This document shows positions 1 to 7,390 of a stretch of DNA of 15,396 nt, piece by piece. Positions within the stretch are counted from its first letter, which is position 1. Each line of letters begins with the position of its first letter. The position numbers were made by a program, and so were the translations under genes. The stretch comes from Galactobacter sp. GTDB taxonomy: Bacteria > Actinomycetota > Actinomycetes > Actinomycetales > Micrococcaceae. The stretch is from assembly GCF_022712295.1 (NCBI RefSeq), contig NZ_JALAGT010000068.1:1-15396 (forward strand). Direction: 5' to 3'. A model generated the notes under the pieces. It did no database searches. It worked only from the letters and a program-made list of their open reading frames with translations, and had not been told where the DNA came from.

Positions 1-714
1 GAGGCCAAGGAGCCGACGAAGAGCGTCCCTCGCGCCATCCTGCTCACCGTCATCATCGGTGGACTGATGTTCCTGGTGGTCGCGTGGGTTGGCTACATGG
101 CTTTCCCGGACTTCGGAGCGTTCAAGTCCCTGGACACCGCACCACTGGAGTTGATGGGGCACCTCGGTGGTGCCGGACTGAAGGCCTTCTTCCTAGCCGC
201 GTACATGATCGGCTGCCTGGCCTCCGCACTGAGCGCCCAGACCTCCACGTCGCGCGTGCTCTTCTCCATGGGGCGCGACAGGCTGCTGCCCTCCGGATTC
301 TTCGGCAAGCTCAACGCCCGCTTCCGCACACCTGTCAACGCGATCCTCGTCATCGCCGTGGTGTCCCTGCTGGCGATCTGGCTGGACATCAACGTGGTGG
401 TGGAGGTCGTTTCCTTCGGCGCCTTGGCCGCGTTCTCCATGGTGAACCTGGCCGTGATCAAATTCTTCCTGATCGACGAGAAGCGCCGCGGGCTGGCCGC
501 CATCGTCAAGTACGCGGTACTGCCGGTGATCGGCTTCGGCCTGACCGTGTGGCTGTGGTTCTCCCTGAGTGGTCTCGCGTTGTCCGTGGGTCTGATCTGG
601 GTGGCGCTCGGACTCATCTACTTGGCGGTGATCTCCAAGGGCTTCCGAAAGATGCCCAAGGGCGACATCGACGATCCCGGGACGGTCTCGATTCCCCAAG
701 TGGCGAAGGACTAG
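1..714 (+). CDS. Amino acid permease, APC superfamily (C-terminal part; 5' end outside window)
   Basis: The reading frame is open from base 1 to a TAG at 712-714, giving 237 visible residues. The first ones, EAKEPTKSVPRAI, match the conserved cytoplasmic motif of APC-superfamily amino acid/polyamine permeases (E-A-x-x-P-x-(K/R)-x-(I/V)-P-R-A-I). This motif normally lies mid-protein, so roughly the N-terminal half is missing. The rest alternates hydrophobic membrane segments with basic loops, including the family-typical SALSAQTSTSRVLFSMGRD stretch (S/T-rich helix followed by RxxxxMGRD), and ends in a short hydrophilic tail. It acts in the cytoplasmic membrane as a proton- or sodium-coupled amino acid or amine transporter. 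The substrate cannot be deduced. The family call is firm. The stop is followed at once by a hairpin that also closes the converging DoxX gene. Confidence 0.9.
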   Translation, partial: EAKEPTKSVPRAILLTVIIGGLMFLVVAWVGYMAFPDFGAFKSLDTAPLELMGHLGGAGLKAFFLAAYMIGCLASALSAQTSTSRVLFSMGRDRLLPSGFFGKLNARFRTPVNAILVIAVVSLLAIWLDINVVVEVVSFGALAAFSMVNLAVIKFFLIDEKRRGLAAIVKYAVLPVIGFGLTVWLWFSLSGLALSVGLIWVALGLIYLAVISKGFRKMPKGDIDDPGTVSIPQVAKD

Positions 715-732
715 TGAGGCGCGCTAGCCTCA
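715..732. terminator. Compact bidirectional terminator hairpin
   Basis: TGAGGC (715-720) and GCCTCA (727-732) form a perfect 6-bp stem around a 6-nt loop. It begins one base after the permease TAG and contains the complement of the DoxX gene's TGA (730-732). The two genes converge with only 15 bp between them, so one hairpin probably ends both transcripts. No U-tract is present, as is common in actinobacteria. Confidence 0.55.
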
Positions 733-1188
733 GCTCCCGAGCGTGACCACCACGCAGGCGCCTACGAAAATCAACTGCATCGCTGTGCGTAGCCACAGAG
801 GTGTGGTGGGAGCGTGAGGGCCCCGAATGGCTCGAGCCGCATAGACATTGGCCGGGAACATGGCCAACAGCAGAACGCCGAGGCAGACCACGGCGGCGAT
901 CCGCAGATATGGCACGACGCCGCTCGGTATCAGCAGTCCGACCGCTCCCACTGCTTCGAGGTACCCCGTCACCGTGACCACGAGGCCGGGGCGAGGAAGC
1001 TGAGGCGGAACGATGGCGACCAGTCCGCCACGGCGAGGCTGCACGAAGTGTGCGCTGGCCGTGAGCACGAACATGGCTGCCAGTCCCATGGCGGTTGCTT
1101 CGGGCCACGTATCCACATAGGTGACTCCCATCAGGCCTATCAGCCGCGCGAGTGACGTCACTGCTACGAGAACTATCAACGGTGCCAT
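730..1188 (-). CDS. DoxX-like family membrane protein
   Basis: This encodes 152 residues, mostly hydrophobic, with about four predicted membrane helices (about residues 4-24, 31-46, 68-90 and 93-115, plus a hydrophobic end at 130-150). Size and pattern fit small DoxX/DoxX-like integral membrane proteins, some of which sit with oxidoreductases or redox-stress genes. The specific function is not known. Start: ATG at 1186-1188 with an excellent AGGAGGT (complement of 1193-1199) upstream. It is divergent from the TetR gene at 1305, and the shared region carries two TetR-type dyads, so it is the likeliest target of that repressor. The family call rests on length and membrane pattern and is moderately secure. 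Confidence 0.75.
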   Translation of the reverse strand: MAPLIVLVAVTSLARLIGLMGVTYVDTWPEATAMGLAAMFVLTASAHFVQPRRGGLVAIVPPQLPRPGLVVTVTGYLEAVGAVGLLIPSGVVPYLRIAAVVCLGVLLLAMFPANVYAARAIRGPHAPTTPLWLRTAMQLIFVGACVVVTLGS

Positions 1189-1203
1189 GTCGACCTCCTG
1201 CCC

Positions 1204-1219
1204 CGGAGGCGTGCCTCCG
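1204..1219. repeat. 16-bp perfect palindrome in the DoxX leader
   Basis: CGGAGGC (1204-1210), GT, GCCTCCG (1213-1219). It lies just upstream of the DoxX ribosome binding site. The 2-nt centre is too tight for a full hairpin, so it may be a protein-binding palindrome or a partly opened stem in the mRNA leader. Confidence 0.4.
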
Positions 1220-1233
1220 ACGCTCCGACTTTA

Positions 1234-1283
1234 ATCTTGTCAACGACTAGATTGGCTGGTTCGGCTTATCTTGTCAATGACTA
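1234..1283. promoter_or_regulatory. Twin TetR-type operators in the divergent doxX/tetR promoter region
   Basis: Two near-identical 16-mers, ATCTTGTCAACGACTA (1234-1249) and ATCTTGTCAATGACTA (1268-1283), differ at one base and start 34 bp apart. Each holds a dyad of the form T-W-GTC-NNN-GAC-W-A, the usual architecture of TetR-family operators. On the plus strand the second copy contributes TTGTCA (1271-1276), a good -35 spaced 16 bp from TAGGGT (1293-1298). On the minus strand both copies read TTGACA, an ideal -35 for the DoxX gene. Repressor bound here would block both promoters, implying autoregulation. The repeats are seen directly; the binding protein is inferred from position. Confidence 0.7.
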
Positions 1284-1305
1284 CATCTGCGCTAGGGTGA
1301 GGTCA
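1271..1305 (+). promoter_or_regulatory. tetR promoter, probably giving a leaderless mRNA
   Basis: TTGTCA (1271-1276), a 16-bp spacer and TAGGGT (1293-1298) place transcription initiation about 7 nt downstream, at or next to the A of the ATG (1305). The transcript would then have no Shine-Dalgarno, a common arrangement for actinobacterial regulators. The exact start is inferred. Confidence 0.5.
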
Positions 1306-1859
1306 TGGCTGACACATACCACCACGGAGACCTGCGCGCTCAGGTCCTCTCCAGCGCGGCCGAACTCATAGATGAAGTCGGAGCAGATGGGATCTCGCTC
1401 AGGGAACTCGCACGGCGAGCCGGGGTTTCCCATGCGGCACCCGCACACCACTTCGGGGATCGGAAGGGTCTCCTGACGGCCCTGGCTGCGAGGGGTTTCG
1501 ACCTGCTGGCCGACGCGCTCCTGGCATCGGTTGAGGGGGAGCGGTTCGACCTCACGGCCGTGGCCTACGTGAACTTCGCGGTGACGCACCGTGGCTACTA
1601 TGCGGTCATGTTCCGCCCGGATCTGTTGGACGGTGAGAATGCTGCGCTCGTCGCGGCGCAGTCGCAGGCGCTGAAGCGCTTGGAGGACGGTCTTGCGACC
1701 GTGTCCGCGGACCGGGTGCGCGTCGACGAAGAGGATGCCCGACGATCCGCATGGGCCTTGGTCCATGGACTGGCCTCGTTGATCAACGCCGGGGTGCTGC
1801 CGGGTGACGATCCTGAATCGCTGGTGCGTGCCGGAGCGCGGCAACTCTTCGGCGAGTGA
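1305..1859 (+). CDS. TetR/AcrR family transcriptional regulator
   Basis: This is a 184-residue protein, a normal TetR length. The N-terminal 50 or so residues form the TetR DNA-binding domain: helix 1 (AQVLSSAAELIDEVGADG), then the helix-turn-helix ISLRELARRAGVSHAAPAHHFGDRKGLLTA, where HHFGDRKGL corresponds to the usual YxHFxxKxxL. The C-terminal ligand domain contains AWALVHGLASL, the W-x-x-x-HG signature of the WHG-type TetR C-terminal domain. It is presumed to be a repressor of the divergent DoxX gene and of itself through the two dyads at 1234-1283. The ligand is unknown. The frame stays open beyond the neighbours' boundaries, but the stop at 1857-1859 is clear. Confidence 0.92.
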   Translation: MADTYHHGDLRAQVLSSAAELIDEVGADGISLRELARRAGVSHAAPAHHFGDRKGLLTALAARGFDLLADALLASVEGERFDLTAVAYVNFAVTHRGYYAVMFRPDLLDGENAALVAAQSQALKRLEDGLATVSADRVRVDEEDARRSAWALVHGLASLINAGVLPGDDPESLVRAGARQLFGE

Positions 1860-1945
1860 CTTGACCGGCCGACGCTCTTGCGAACGTCTCCGCGGCTACC
1901 GCTTCGGGAAGTCTGCGTCGGCGCAGGCGACGCGGACAGTGGCGT

Positions 1946-1958
1946 CGGTCGCCGACCG
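1946..1958. repeat. Short palindrome CGGTCG-C-CGACCG between tetR and the OCD gene
   Basis: This perfect 6-bp dyad lies in the 205-bp gap 1860-2064. It may be an operator or part of the tetR terminator. The same gap holds a TAGGCT (2013-2018) that could be a -10 for the downstream gene, without a convincing -35. Nothing else was recognised there. Confidence 0.3.
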
Positions 1959-2064
1959 TCGGACATTGGGTGGCGTCGTGACACGTCCTCGGCGCAGTCG
2001 GGTGCCACCGTCTAGGCTCTTGAAGAAGCACATTTCACGACGAAGCTACGGAACCGGAAGAGAC

Positions 2065-3021
2065 ATGACACCCACTGCCCTTGATCGTGCCGCCCTCACC
2101 TACGTGACCGAATCCCAGGTGGAGGCTGCAGCGGACTGGGGTGGGATCGTCGAGGCTCTGCGAGAAGGGCACCGTGGGCCGCGGCCCAAGGAGGGTGCGC
2201 TCTTCGTGGGCGACGACGCGAATGGGATGTACAGCAGGTCGGTCCTGCTGCCCGGACGCGGCGGGGGAGCCAAGATCTCCTCCATTTTCCCGGCCAACAC
2301 CACGAGAGAGGTGCCGCTGCCCACCGAGCATTCGCTCTTCATTGTGTTCGACGAGGACACCAAGGCGCCGACCGCCATCCTCGAATCCGCGGCGCTGACC
2401 GTCTACAAGACCGCTGCTGACTCGGCGCTTGCCGCTGGCATCCTCAGCCGCGAGGACAGCAACACCCTGCTGGTGCTCGGCGCCGGCCCGGTCGCGCGGG
2501 CGCTGCCCTACGCCTACCTGGCGGAACGACCGGGGCTGGAGCGCGTGCTGCTGTGGAACCGCACGCCGAGCAAGCTGCAGTCTTCAGCGGAGGAACTACG
2601 GACCAAGGGGCTCGAGGTCGAGGTGGTCAAGGACCTGGACGCCGCCGTGGAGGAGGCCGATATCGTGGCCGCCGCCACCCGCTCGCAGGACCCGTTGATC
2701 CGTCGTCGCTGCGTCCGGCCGGGCACGCACGTGGACCTGATCGGCAGCTTCAGGGAGGACATGAGGGAGGCCGACGCGGCCTTGGTGTCCTCGGCCCGGC
2801 TGTTCGTGGACAACAATGTGTCCGCCTGGGAGAGCGGTGACCTGGACGCTCCACGTCGCTCCGGCCTGGTGGACGAGGACTCCATCGAGGCGGACCTGTT
2901 CGACCTGGTCCGCGACAGGTTCCGACGCGATCGCGAGGACGTGACGGTCTTCAAGAACGCCGGGGGAGCTCACCTGGACCTGATGGTGGCCCGGTACGTG
3001 CTCGTTCGTCTCCCCGACTGA
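2065..3021 (+). CDS. Ornithine cyclodeaminase / mu-crystallin family NAD(P)-dependent reductase
   Basis: This encodes 318 residues, the usual length for the OCD/mu-crystallin family (ornithine cyclodeaminase, ketimine and pyrroline-2-carboxylate reductases, alanine dehydrogenase of archaeal type, and related enzymes). Family landmarks are the substrate-side GGAKISSIFPAN (conserved Lys70), the TVYKTAADSALAA helix and a Rossmann dinucleotide site LVLGAGPVARALPYAYL (GAGxVA at 139-144), then WNRTPSK and GTHVDLIGSFREDMREAD. Ornithine cyclodeaminase itself has Arg in a TALRTAA motif where this protein has Lys115, so a true ornithine cyclodeaminase is unlikely. A ketimine/imino-acid reductase or another subfamily is more probable. 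Start: ATG at 2065 preceded by GGAAGAGA (2056-2063); the frame is open back into tetR but that part is not protein-like. It stands alone between tetR and a strong terminator. Confidence 0.85.
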   Translation: MTPTALDRAALTYVTESQVEAAADWGGIVEALREGHRGPRPKEGALFVGDDANGMYSRSVLLPGRGGGAKISSIFPANTTREVPLPTEHSLFIVFDEDTKAPTAILESAALTVYKTAADSALAAGILSREDSNTLLVLGAGPVARALPYAYLAERPGLERVLLWNRTPSKLQSSAEELRTKGLEVEVVKDLDAAVEEADIVAAATRSQDPLIRRRCVRPGTHVDLIGSFREDMREADAALVSSARLFVDNNVSAWESGDLDAPRRSGLVDEDSIEADLFDLVRDRFRRDREDVTVFKNAGGAHLDLMVARYVLVRLPD

Positions 3022-3069
3022 AAGCGCGCAGCAAACAGCAGACGCGCGTCCGGAACCTCAAACGTGAAC

Positions 3070-3105
3070 GGCTCCCGTCGCCCACAGACGTGGACGGCGG
3101 GAGCC
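3070..3105. terminator. Strong bidirectional terminator hairpin
   Basis: GGCTCCCGTCG (3070-3080) pairs with CGGCGGGAGCC (3095-3105) with one G-U pair. Inside it CCAC (3082-3085) pairs with GTGG (3090-3093) after one mismatch, leaving an AGAC loop. The combined stem is about 15 bp. It lies between the converging OCD-family and AtoE-type genes and can serve both strands. Confidence 0.75.
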
Positions 3106-3132
3106 ACAGGTTGGAAGTCGGGAGGGTACGGC

Positions 3133-4545
3133 TCAGCCGAGCAGAGCCCACCCAAACATCGCGGCGATGTAGATGAGTCCTACGACGAACATATCGATGA
3201 CGGTGTAGCCCATGATGTCCTTCAGCTTCAGCTTGGAGATCGCCAGCGCCGGCAAGATCCAGAACGGCTGAACAAGGTCGTTCCAGGCATTGCCTAGCAT
3301 CACGGACATGGAAGTCTCAGGGATGGAAGCCCCCAGCTGGTTCGCGGCATCGATCATGAACGGGCCCTGGATCACCCAGTGACCGCCACCGGAAGGAGCG
3401 AAGAAGTTGATGAAGAAGGAAGACACCAGTCCCCAGAACGGCAGAGTGTCCTGGTTGGAGATGCTCACGAACCAGTGAGAAATAGTCTCGACCAGACCGG
3501 AGCCGGCCATGATCGCCATGATGCCCGCGTAGAACGGGAACTGCAGGATGATCCCGGAGACCGTCTTGATGCCCTCATTGAGCTTGGTGATGTATGCAAT
3601 AGGCGTGCCCAGCAGGATGATGCCCAGGAACAGGATGATGAAGTTCACCAGATCCAGGTCCACACTGCGGCCCTTCACCATGGCCATGACTACGTAGAGA
3701 ATGCCGGCCAGACCGATCACCATGGACAAGATGCGGGAGTTGTTCAAACGGGATGAGAAGGTCTTCTCGACGTCCACGGCCTTCACTGCAGGTGCCTCGT
3801 CAGCGAGTCCTCCGATCCCGCGGACCGGTCGTCCCGGCTTCGGGTGCATGGCGGCGTTGAGCAGCGGCAACACGATGAGAACCACCAGAGTGGTGATGAT
3901 CATCGGGAGGGAGAAGATTGTGTCCTTCAGACCCACCACACCCATGGAGTCCTCCAGGGGATGGCCAGGGGTTGCAATGGTCAGCGGGATGGTCGCGGAA
4001 AGACCCAAACCGTAGAACGTGAAACCGGAGTAGGCGCTAGCGATCACGAGGGGGTAGTGCAGGCCCTTCACGTGCATGGCCAATTTGCGTGCCACCACAC
4101 CACCCACGATGAGGCCGAATCCCCAGTTCAGGTAGGAACCGATGCCACCAACAAGCGTCGCCACGATGATGGCAGTCTTGGGCTTCGAAATATTCGCAAC
4201 AATCTTGTCCAGCAGGCGGTCAACGACGGGCGAATTCGCCAGTACGTAGCCCGCTGCCAGGATGACCGCCATCTGGGTGGTAAAGGCCAGCAGGTTCCAG
4301 AAGCCGTTGCCCCAGTCCAACACTGAGTCCAGGGGATTGCTGTGCTGCACAGTCACAGCGAGGATGAACGTGAGCAGCGTCAGGCCGATAGCGAACACGA
4401 ACGGGTCGGGAAGGTATTTGTCCATCAGCTTCGTGAAGAAGCTTGCGACAGAATCGAGGATGCCTGACTTCTTTGGCTGATTTGCCGACGTGTCCTCGTG
4501 GGCAGGCGCGTCGCCGTTGGCGGTCTGCTCATGCTGGGAACTCAT
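3133..4545 (-). CDS. atoE: Short-chain fatty acid transporter, AtoE family
   Basis: This encodes 470 residues with about a dozen hydrophobic segments after a roughly 30-residue hydrophilic N-terminus. It matches the AtoE/SCFA transporter family from end to end: MDKYLPDPFVFAIGLTLLTF near the start, TQMAVILAAGYVLANSP, LNWGFGLIVGGVVARKLA, and the family hallmark INFFAPSGGGHWVIQGP at about residues 378-395. E. coli AtoE takes up short-chain fatty acids such as acetoacetate and butyrate, so the role here is import of a small carboxylic acid. Start: the ATG at 4543-4545 overlaps the previous stop as ATGA, with AAAGGAA just upstream inside that gene, so the two are translationally coupled. A 46-residue in-frame extension upstream is the antisense-like shadow of the neighbouring gene. 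It is last in the operon. GC is lower here (about 53-60% in two 60-base lines counted by hand) than in the flanks. Confidence 0.93.
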   Translation of the reverse strand: MSSQHEQTANGDAPAHEDTSANQPKKSGILDSVASFFTKLMDKYLPDPFVFAIGLTLLTFILAVTVQHSNPLDSVLDWGNGFWNLLAFTTQMAVILAAGYVLANSPVVDRLLDKIVANISKPKTAIIVATLVGGIGSYLNWGFGLIVGGVVARKLAMHVKGLHYPLVIASAYSGFTFYGLGLSATIPLTIATPGHPLEDSMGVVGLKDTIFSLPMIITTLVVLIVLPLLNAAMHPKPGRPVRGIGGLADEAPAVKAVDVEKTFSSRLNNSRILSMVIGLAGILYVVMAMVKGRSVDLDLVNFIILFLGIILLGTPIAYITKLNEGIKTVSGIILQFPFYAGIMAIMAGSGLVETISHWFVSISNQDTLPFWGLVSSFFINFFAPSGGGHWVIQGPFMIDAANQLGASIPETSMSVMLGNAWNDLVQPFWILPALAISKLKLKDIMGYTVIDMFVVGLIYIAAMFGWALLG

Positions 4546-5483
4546 GGAGTTTCCTTTCTTGTGCGGGTGATGAGATTGGTGAGAAGTAGTTGATCGCGCC
4601 AGGCCACGCGTTCCTCCCATTGGTCCAGGGGAAGGACTTTCCTGCGCTGCTGGTTCACGTTCGCGACGAGGTCGGTGGTCCAAGGATCGTGCTGGCCTCG
4701 TTCGGCGCCCATGCGCTCATACGCAGACCCCATCCGCTCCGCATGTGCGGTGATCCCGCCGCGGGTGTTCAGGTCAACGGTCTCGAACGGGCCCATGAAC
4801 GCCCAGCGGCGGCCCAAGCCGTCCCTCATAACGGTGTCGATGTCCTCGACGGTGGCCACTCCGTCACGCACCAGTGCGTAGGCCTCTCGAAGCACGGCGC
4901 CTTGTAGCCGATTGAACAGGAATCCCTCTACTTCTTGGCGCACCAGGACGGGCGAGAGCCCCGCTTCGCGGTAGATTGCCAACGCGCGGTCGGTGATCTC
5001 AGTTCGGGTGTTCGGGGACGGAACCACCTCTATCACTGGGATGAGGTGAGGAGGATTCCCGGGGTGGGCCACGAGGATCTGCTCCTCGAGACCGGTCCCG
5101 TGGGCGGTGACCGAGGCAGTCAGTGCAGACGACGAACTGGCCACGACGGTGTCCTTCAGGATGGGCGCCGTGGATAGGTCACGGAAGAACGCAGTCTTGA
5201 TTTCGGCCCGTTCTGGCACACATTCCTGGACTAGGTCGGCGTTCGCGGTCGCCTTCATGAGGTCGCCGGTGACGAGTACTCGGGCGGTGAGGGTTCCGGG
5301 AGATTCCTCCAGTAGTCCGGCCTCCGCCAGCGGCTTCGCCTTGGCGCTCAGCTCCTCCAAGACCGATGCCCGACGGGCGGCGTTCGGTTCGAAGACACGG
5401 ACTTCGGCTCCCGCACGCGCGAAAAGCAGGGCGAAGGACACCCCGATGGAGCCGCCGCCTGCTACGGCGATAATCTCAGACAT
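4542..5483 (-). CDS. 3-hydroxyacyl-CoA dehydrogenase family oxidoreductase (L-gulonate 3-dehydrogenase / lambda-crystallin-like)
   Basis: This is a 313-residue NAD-dependent dehydrogenase. The N-terminal Rossmann fold has VAGGGSIGVSFALLFARAGAEVRVFEP (GGGSIG at 9-14, acidic E32 at the end of strand 2, favouring NAD over NADP). The catalytic set of the 3-hydroxyacyl-CoA dehydrogenase superfamily is present: serines at 116-119 (VASSSSA), His140 in AHPGNPPHLIPV, Glu152 and Asn191 in GFLFNRLQ. The HPxNPPxLxPVxEVVP wording resembles L-gulonate 3-dehydrogenase, lambda-crystallin and carnitine-dehydrogenase-like members more than beta-oxidation FadB, so the substrate may be a free 3-hydroxy acid and not a CoA ester. 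Its ATG lies 8 nt inside the end of the SDR gene, and its TGA overlaps the AtoE start, so all three are coupled. Confidence 0.88.
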   Translation of the reverse strand: MSEIIAVAGGGSIGVSFALLFARAGAEVRVFEPNAARRASVLEELSAKAKPLAEAGLLEESPGTLTARVLVTGDLMKATANADLVQECVPERAEIKTAFFRDLSTAPILKDTVVASSSSALTASVTAHGTGLEEQILVAHPGNPPHLIPVIEVVPSPNTRTEITDRALAIYREAGLSPVLVRQEVEGFLFNRLQGAVLREAYALVRDGVATVEDIDTVMRDGLGRRWAFMGPFETVDLNTRGGITAHAERMGSAYERMGAERGQHDPWTTDLVANVNQQRRKVLPLDQWEERVAWRDQLLLTNLITRTRKETP

Positions 5484-6210
5484 CGACGCGCCCCACGGTC
5501 ATGCCTCCACACACGTAGTGGGTCTGTCCGGTGACGAACCCGGACCTATGGTCCAGAAGGTGCGAGACCGTGTGGGCTACGTCGTCGGGCATACCCATGC
5601 GTTGCACTGGCACGGCGTCGATGATGGCTTTGGTCCGCGGAGAATCCACTGGGTTGGCATTCATGAATAGCTCGGTGGCGATAGGGCCCGGGCCAACGGC
5701 GTTGGCGGTGATTCCGAATCTCCCCAATTCGAGGGCCCACACGCGGGTCAGGCCGATCAAGCCTGCCTTCGTGGCGGAGTAGGCGCTGCGCAGTTCTTTC
5801 CCTAGTGCCGCGCGGGATGACATGGACACGATGCGGCCGAAGCCGGCCTCCTTCATACCGGGCAGCAGTGCCTGGGCGCAGAGCATGGCACTGCGCAGGT
5901 TCAGTGCAATGGCGGCATCGAATTCCTGAACGGTCTGTTCGTCGGCGGAATGCGGGAAGACCGCTCCTACGTTATTGACCAAGCGGGTGATGGGACCACC
6001 CTTCAAAGCGGTCTGGAGCGCGGCTTGAGTGGAGGCCGGGTCGGCGAGGTCGCAGTGGATGGTGTTCTCGCCCTCACGGTCCAGAATGACGACCTCGTAT
6101 CCGTCCTCCTCGCAGCGTGCCGCGATGGCGGCGCCGATACCGTGGGCGCCGCCGGTCACGAGTACGCGTTCTGAGACAGGCTTAGTTGATGGGGTAGGAA
6201 GTGCAGACAT
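5476..6210 (-). CDS. Short-chain dehydrogenase/reductase (SDR family oxidoreductase)
   Basis: This encodes 244 residues, a classical SDR length. The cofactor site is VTGGAHGIGAAIA (TGxxxGxG at 19-26) with Asp44 after strand 2 (ILDRE), which favours NAD(H). It also has the CDLAD acidic motif, NNVG at 79-82 (usual NNAG), Asn104, and the catalytic Ser131/Tyr144/Lys148 in SMSSRAALGKELRSAYSATK. NAVGPGPIATEL and the C-terminal GFVTGQTHYVCGG are also standard. It reversibly oxidises a secondary alcohol or reduces a ketone; the substrate is unknown. Start: ATG at 6208-6210, with only a weak AAGAAAA ahead of it. It lies 57 nt downstream of the cyclase gene and overlaps the next gene by 8 nt, so it is second in the operon. 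Confidence 0.92.
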   Translation of the reverse strand: MSALPTPSTKPVSERVLVTGGAHGIGAAIAARCEEDGYEVVILDREGENTIHCDLADPASTQAALQTALKGGPITRLVNNVGAVFPHSADEQTVQEFDAAIALNLRSAMLCAQALLPGMKEAGFGRIVSMSSRAALGKELRSAYSATKAGLIGLTRVWALELGRFGITANAVGPGPIATELFMNANPVDSPRTKAIIDAVPVQRMGMPDDVAHTVSHLLDHRSGFVTGQTHYVCGGMTVGRVDV

Positions 6211-6267
6211 GGGAGCGTTTTCTTGAGCTTTCGTGATGGTTCGGTTCTTGTGCGGTGCTTGCGAGCG

Positions 6268-7326
6268 TCAGATCGTGGCGATCGGGTTCAGCGGGGAGCC
6301 TGATGCGCCGGGGATGTTGAGGGGAGGAGCTGTGAGCAGATAGGCGCTCCGTCCCAGTTCTCGTAGCCGTGTGGCCAAGGGGGTGAGGCGCCACAGCTCG
6401 CCGAGGGGGACGCCGAGTTTGAAGAGGCAGTGTTCGTGCAGGGGAAGGACACTGGCCGGAGGGGCCGCCTCGACGGCGGGGTACAGCTCCACGGCGTAGT
6501 TGTCCGCGACCAGCGCGGCGATCCTGCTGCTGCTGATCCAGGAGAGAAGATCCTGGTCGCGGCCATCGAGGACGCAACCATAGCTGTGCAGCACATCTGG
6601 GTCCGGTTCGCCCTTCATCTCCAGGACCTTCTCCGCGTAGCCGGTGTGGATGGTGACGATGTCCCCGGGGCGAATGTCCAGCTGGTCCTTCTCGAGGACG
6701 GACAGCCATTCCTTGTGCCCGATCCGCTGGTGTGCAGTCCCGAAATGATGAGCAAGGTCAACCATGACGGCGCGGCCCTGGATGGCGTGTTCGGCAATGG
6801 TGCCGACGCCGACCGGGCCCAGGTCGGAAGTTGTGACTAGCGGCCTGGTCTCGAGGCCGCAATCCGCAGGGTCGGTAGGACCCTTGACCTCGATACCGGG
6901 CCGGAATCCGTTGTAATATACGGGCTCTTCGATGCCGTCGCCGTCGGCGTCGAAGAGGGATCCGACATGAGCCAGAGCGTCCCATTGGGTCGAGTACTGA
7001 TTGTGCAGGATCACGACGTCGTCGTTCATGATGTCGGAGGCGCCGGGGTACACGGTATCCATGTGGCAGTTGACGTTGGGATGACCTGAGCGCAGGTTGG
7101 GGCGAAGGACGGGAGGAAGCCGGTTGGCGTTGAGCGCGGTGCCTCCGGGGAAAGTGACGGGCAGTCCCAAAGCGAAGGCTTCCGCCGAAACGACTTCCTT
7201 GATCCCCTCGGCAACCTTGGTGGGGGTCAATAGGTTCAGTCGACCCAGGGCGTCGTCTGGTCCGAAGTCGCCCCAGGTCGATCCTTCGGGGCGGCGAACC
7301 CACCTTTGAGACGGGGATGTAGTCAA
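6268..7326 (-). CDS. Cyclase-family hydrolase (kynurenine formamidase-like fold), TTG start
   Basis: This encodes 352 residues, longer than bacterial kynurenine formamidase (about 210) but typical of the larger branch of the metal-dependent cyclase family. The signature region reads H108-N-Q-Y-S-T-Q-W-D-A-L-A-H120. In kynurenine formamidase this is HxGTHxDxxxH; here Asp116 and His120 are kept and the two other histidines are Gln, a variant shared by long family members with (T/S)QWD. Other family-like parts are VDLAHHFG, GDIVTIHTGY, ADNYAVELYP and the end region LPLHEHCLFKLGVPLGELW. Members hydrolyse cyclic amides, lactones or formamides; here a lactone or enol-lactone substrate would fit the pathway (inference). 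The start is TTG at 7326-7324 preceded by AAGGAG (complement of 7332-7337) at 6-nt spacing; no ATG is better placed. It is first gene of the minus-strand operon. Confidence 0.85.
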   Translation of the reverse strand: MTTSPSQRWVRRPEGSTWGDFGPDDALGRLNLLTPTKVAEGIKEVVSAEAFALGLPVTFPGGTALNANRLPPVLRPNLRSGHPNVNCHMDTVYPGASDIMNDDVVILHNQYSTQWDALAHVGSLFDADGDGIEEPVYYNGFRPGIEVKGPTDPADCGLETRPLVTTSDLGPVGVGTIAEHAIQGRAVMVDLAHHFGTAHQRIGHKEWLSVLEKDQLDIRPGDIVTIHTGYAEKVLEMKGEPDPDVLHSYGCVLDGRDQDLLSWISSSRIAALVADNYAVELYPAVEAAPPASVLPLHEHCLFKLGVPLGELWRLTPLATRLRELGRSAYLLTAPPLNIPGASGSPLNPIATI

Positions 7327-7390
7327 GAGAACTCCTTCGTTATCTGATCTAGCGAGGCGGCCACGCGACGTGTGATGGGAGCCACGCCGG

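Noticed and set aside
614..1243. Arg/Ser/His-rich minus-strand frame over the DoxX gene
   Set aside because: Composition is typical of a wrong-frame read of GC-rich DNA and it covers the DoxX gene on the same strand.
1804..2064. 405-aa version of the OCD-family protein starting inside tetR
   Set aside because: The added residues overlap the TetR gene and match no family; ATG at 2065 has a ribosome site and gives the family's normal length.
4546..4683. 46-residue N-terminal extension of the AtoE protein
   Set aside because: It overlaps the upstream dehydrogenase gene; the ATGA-overlap start with its own AAAGGAA is much better.
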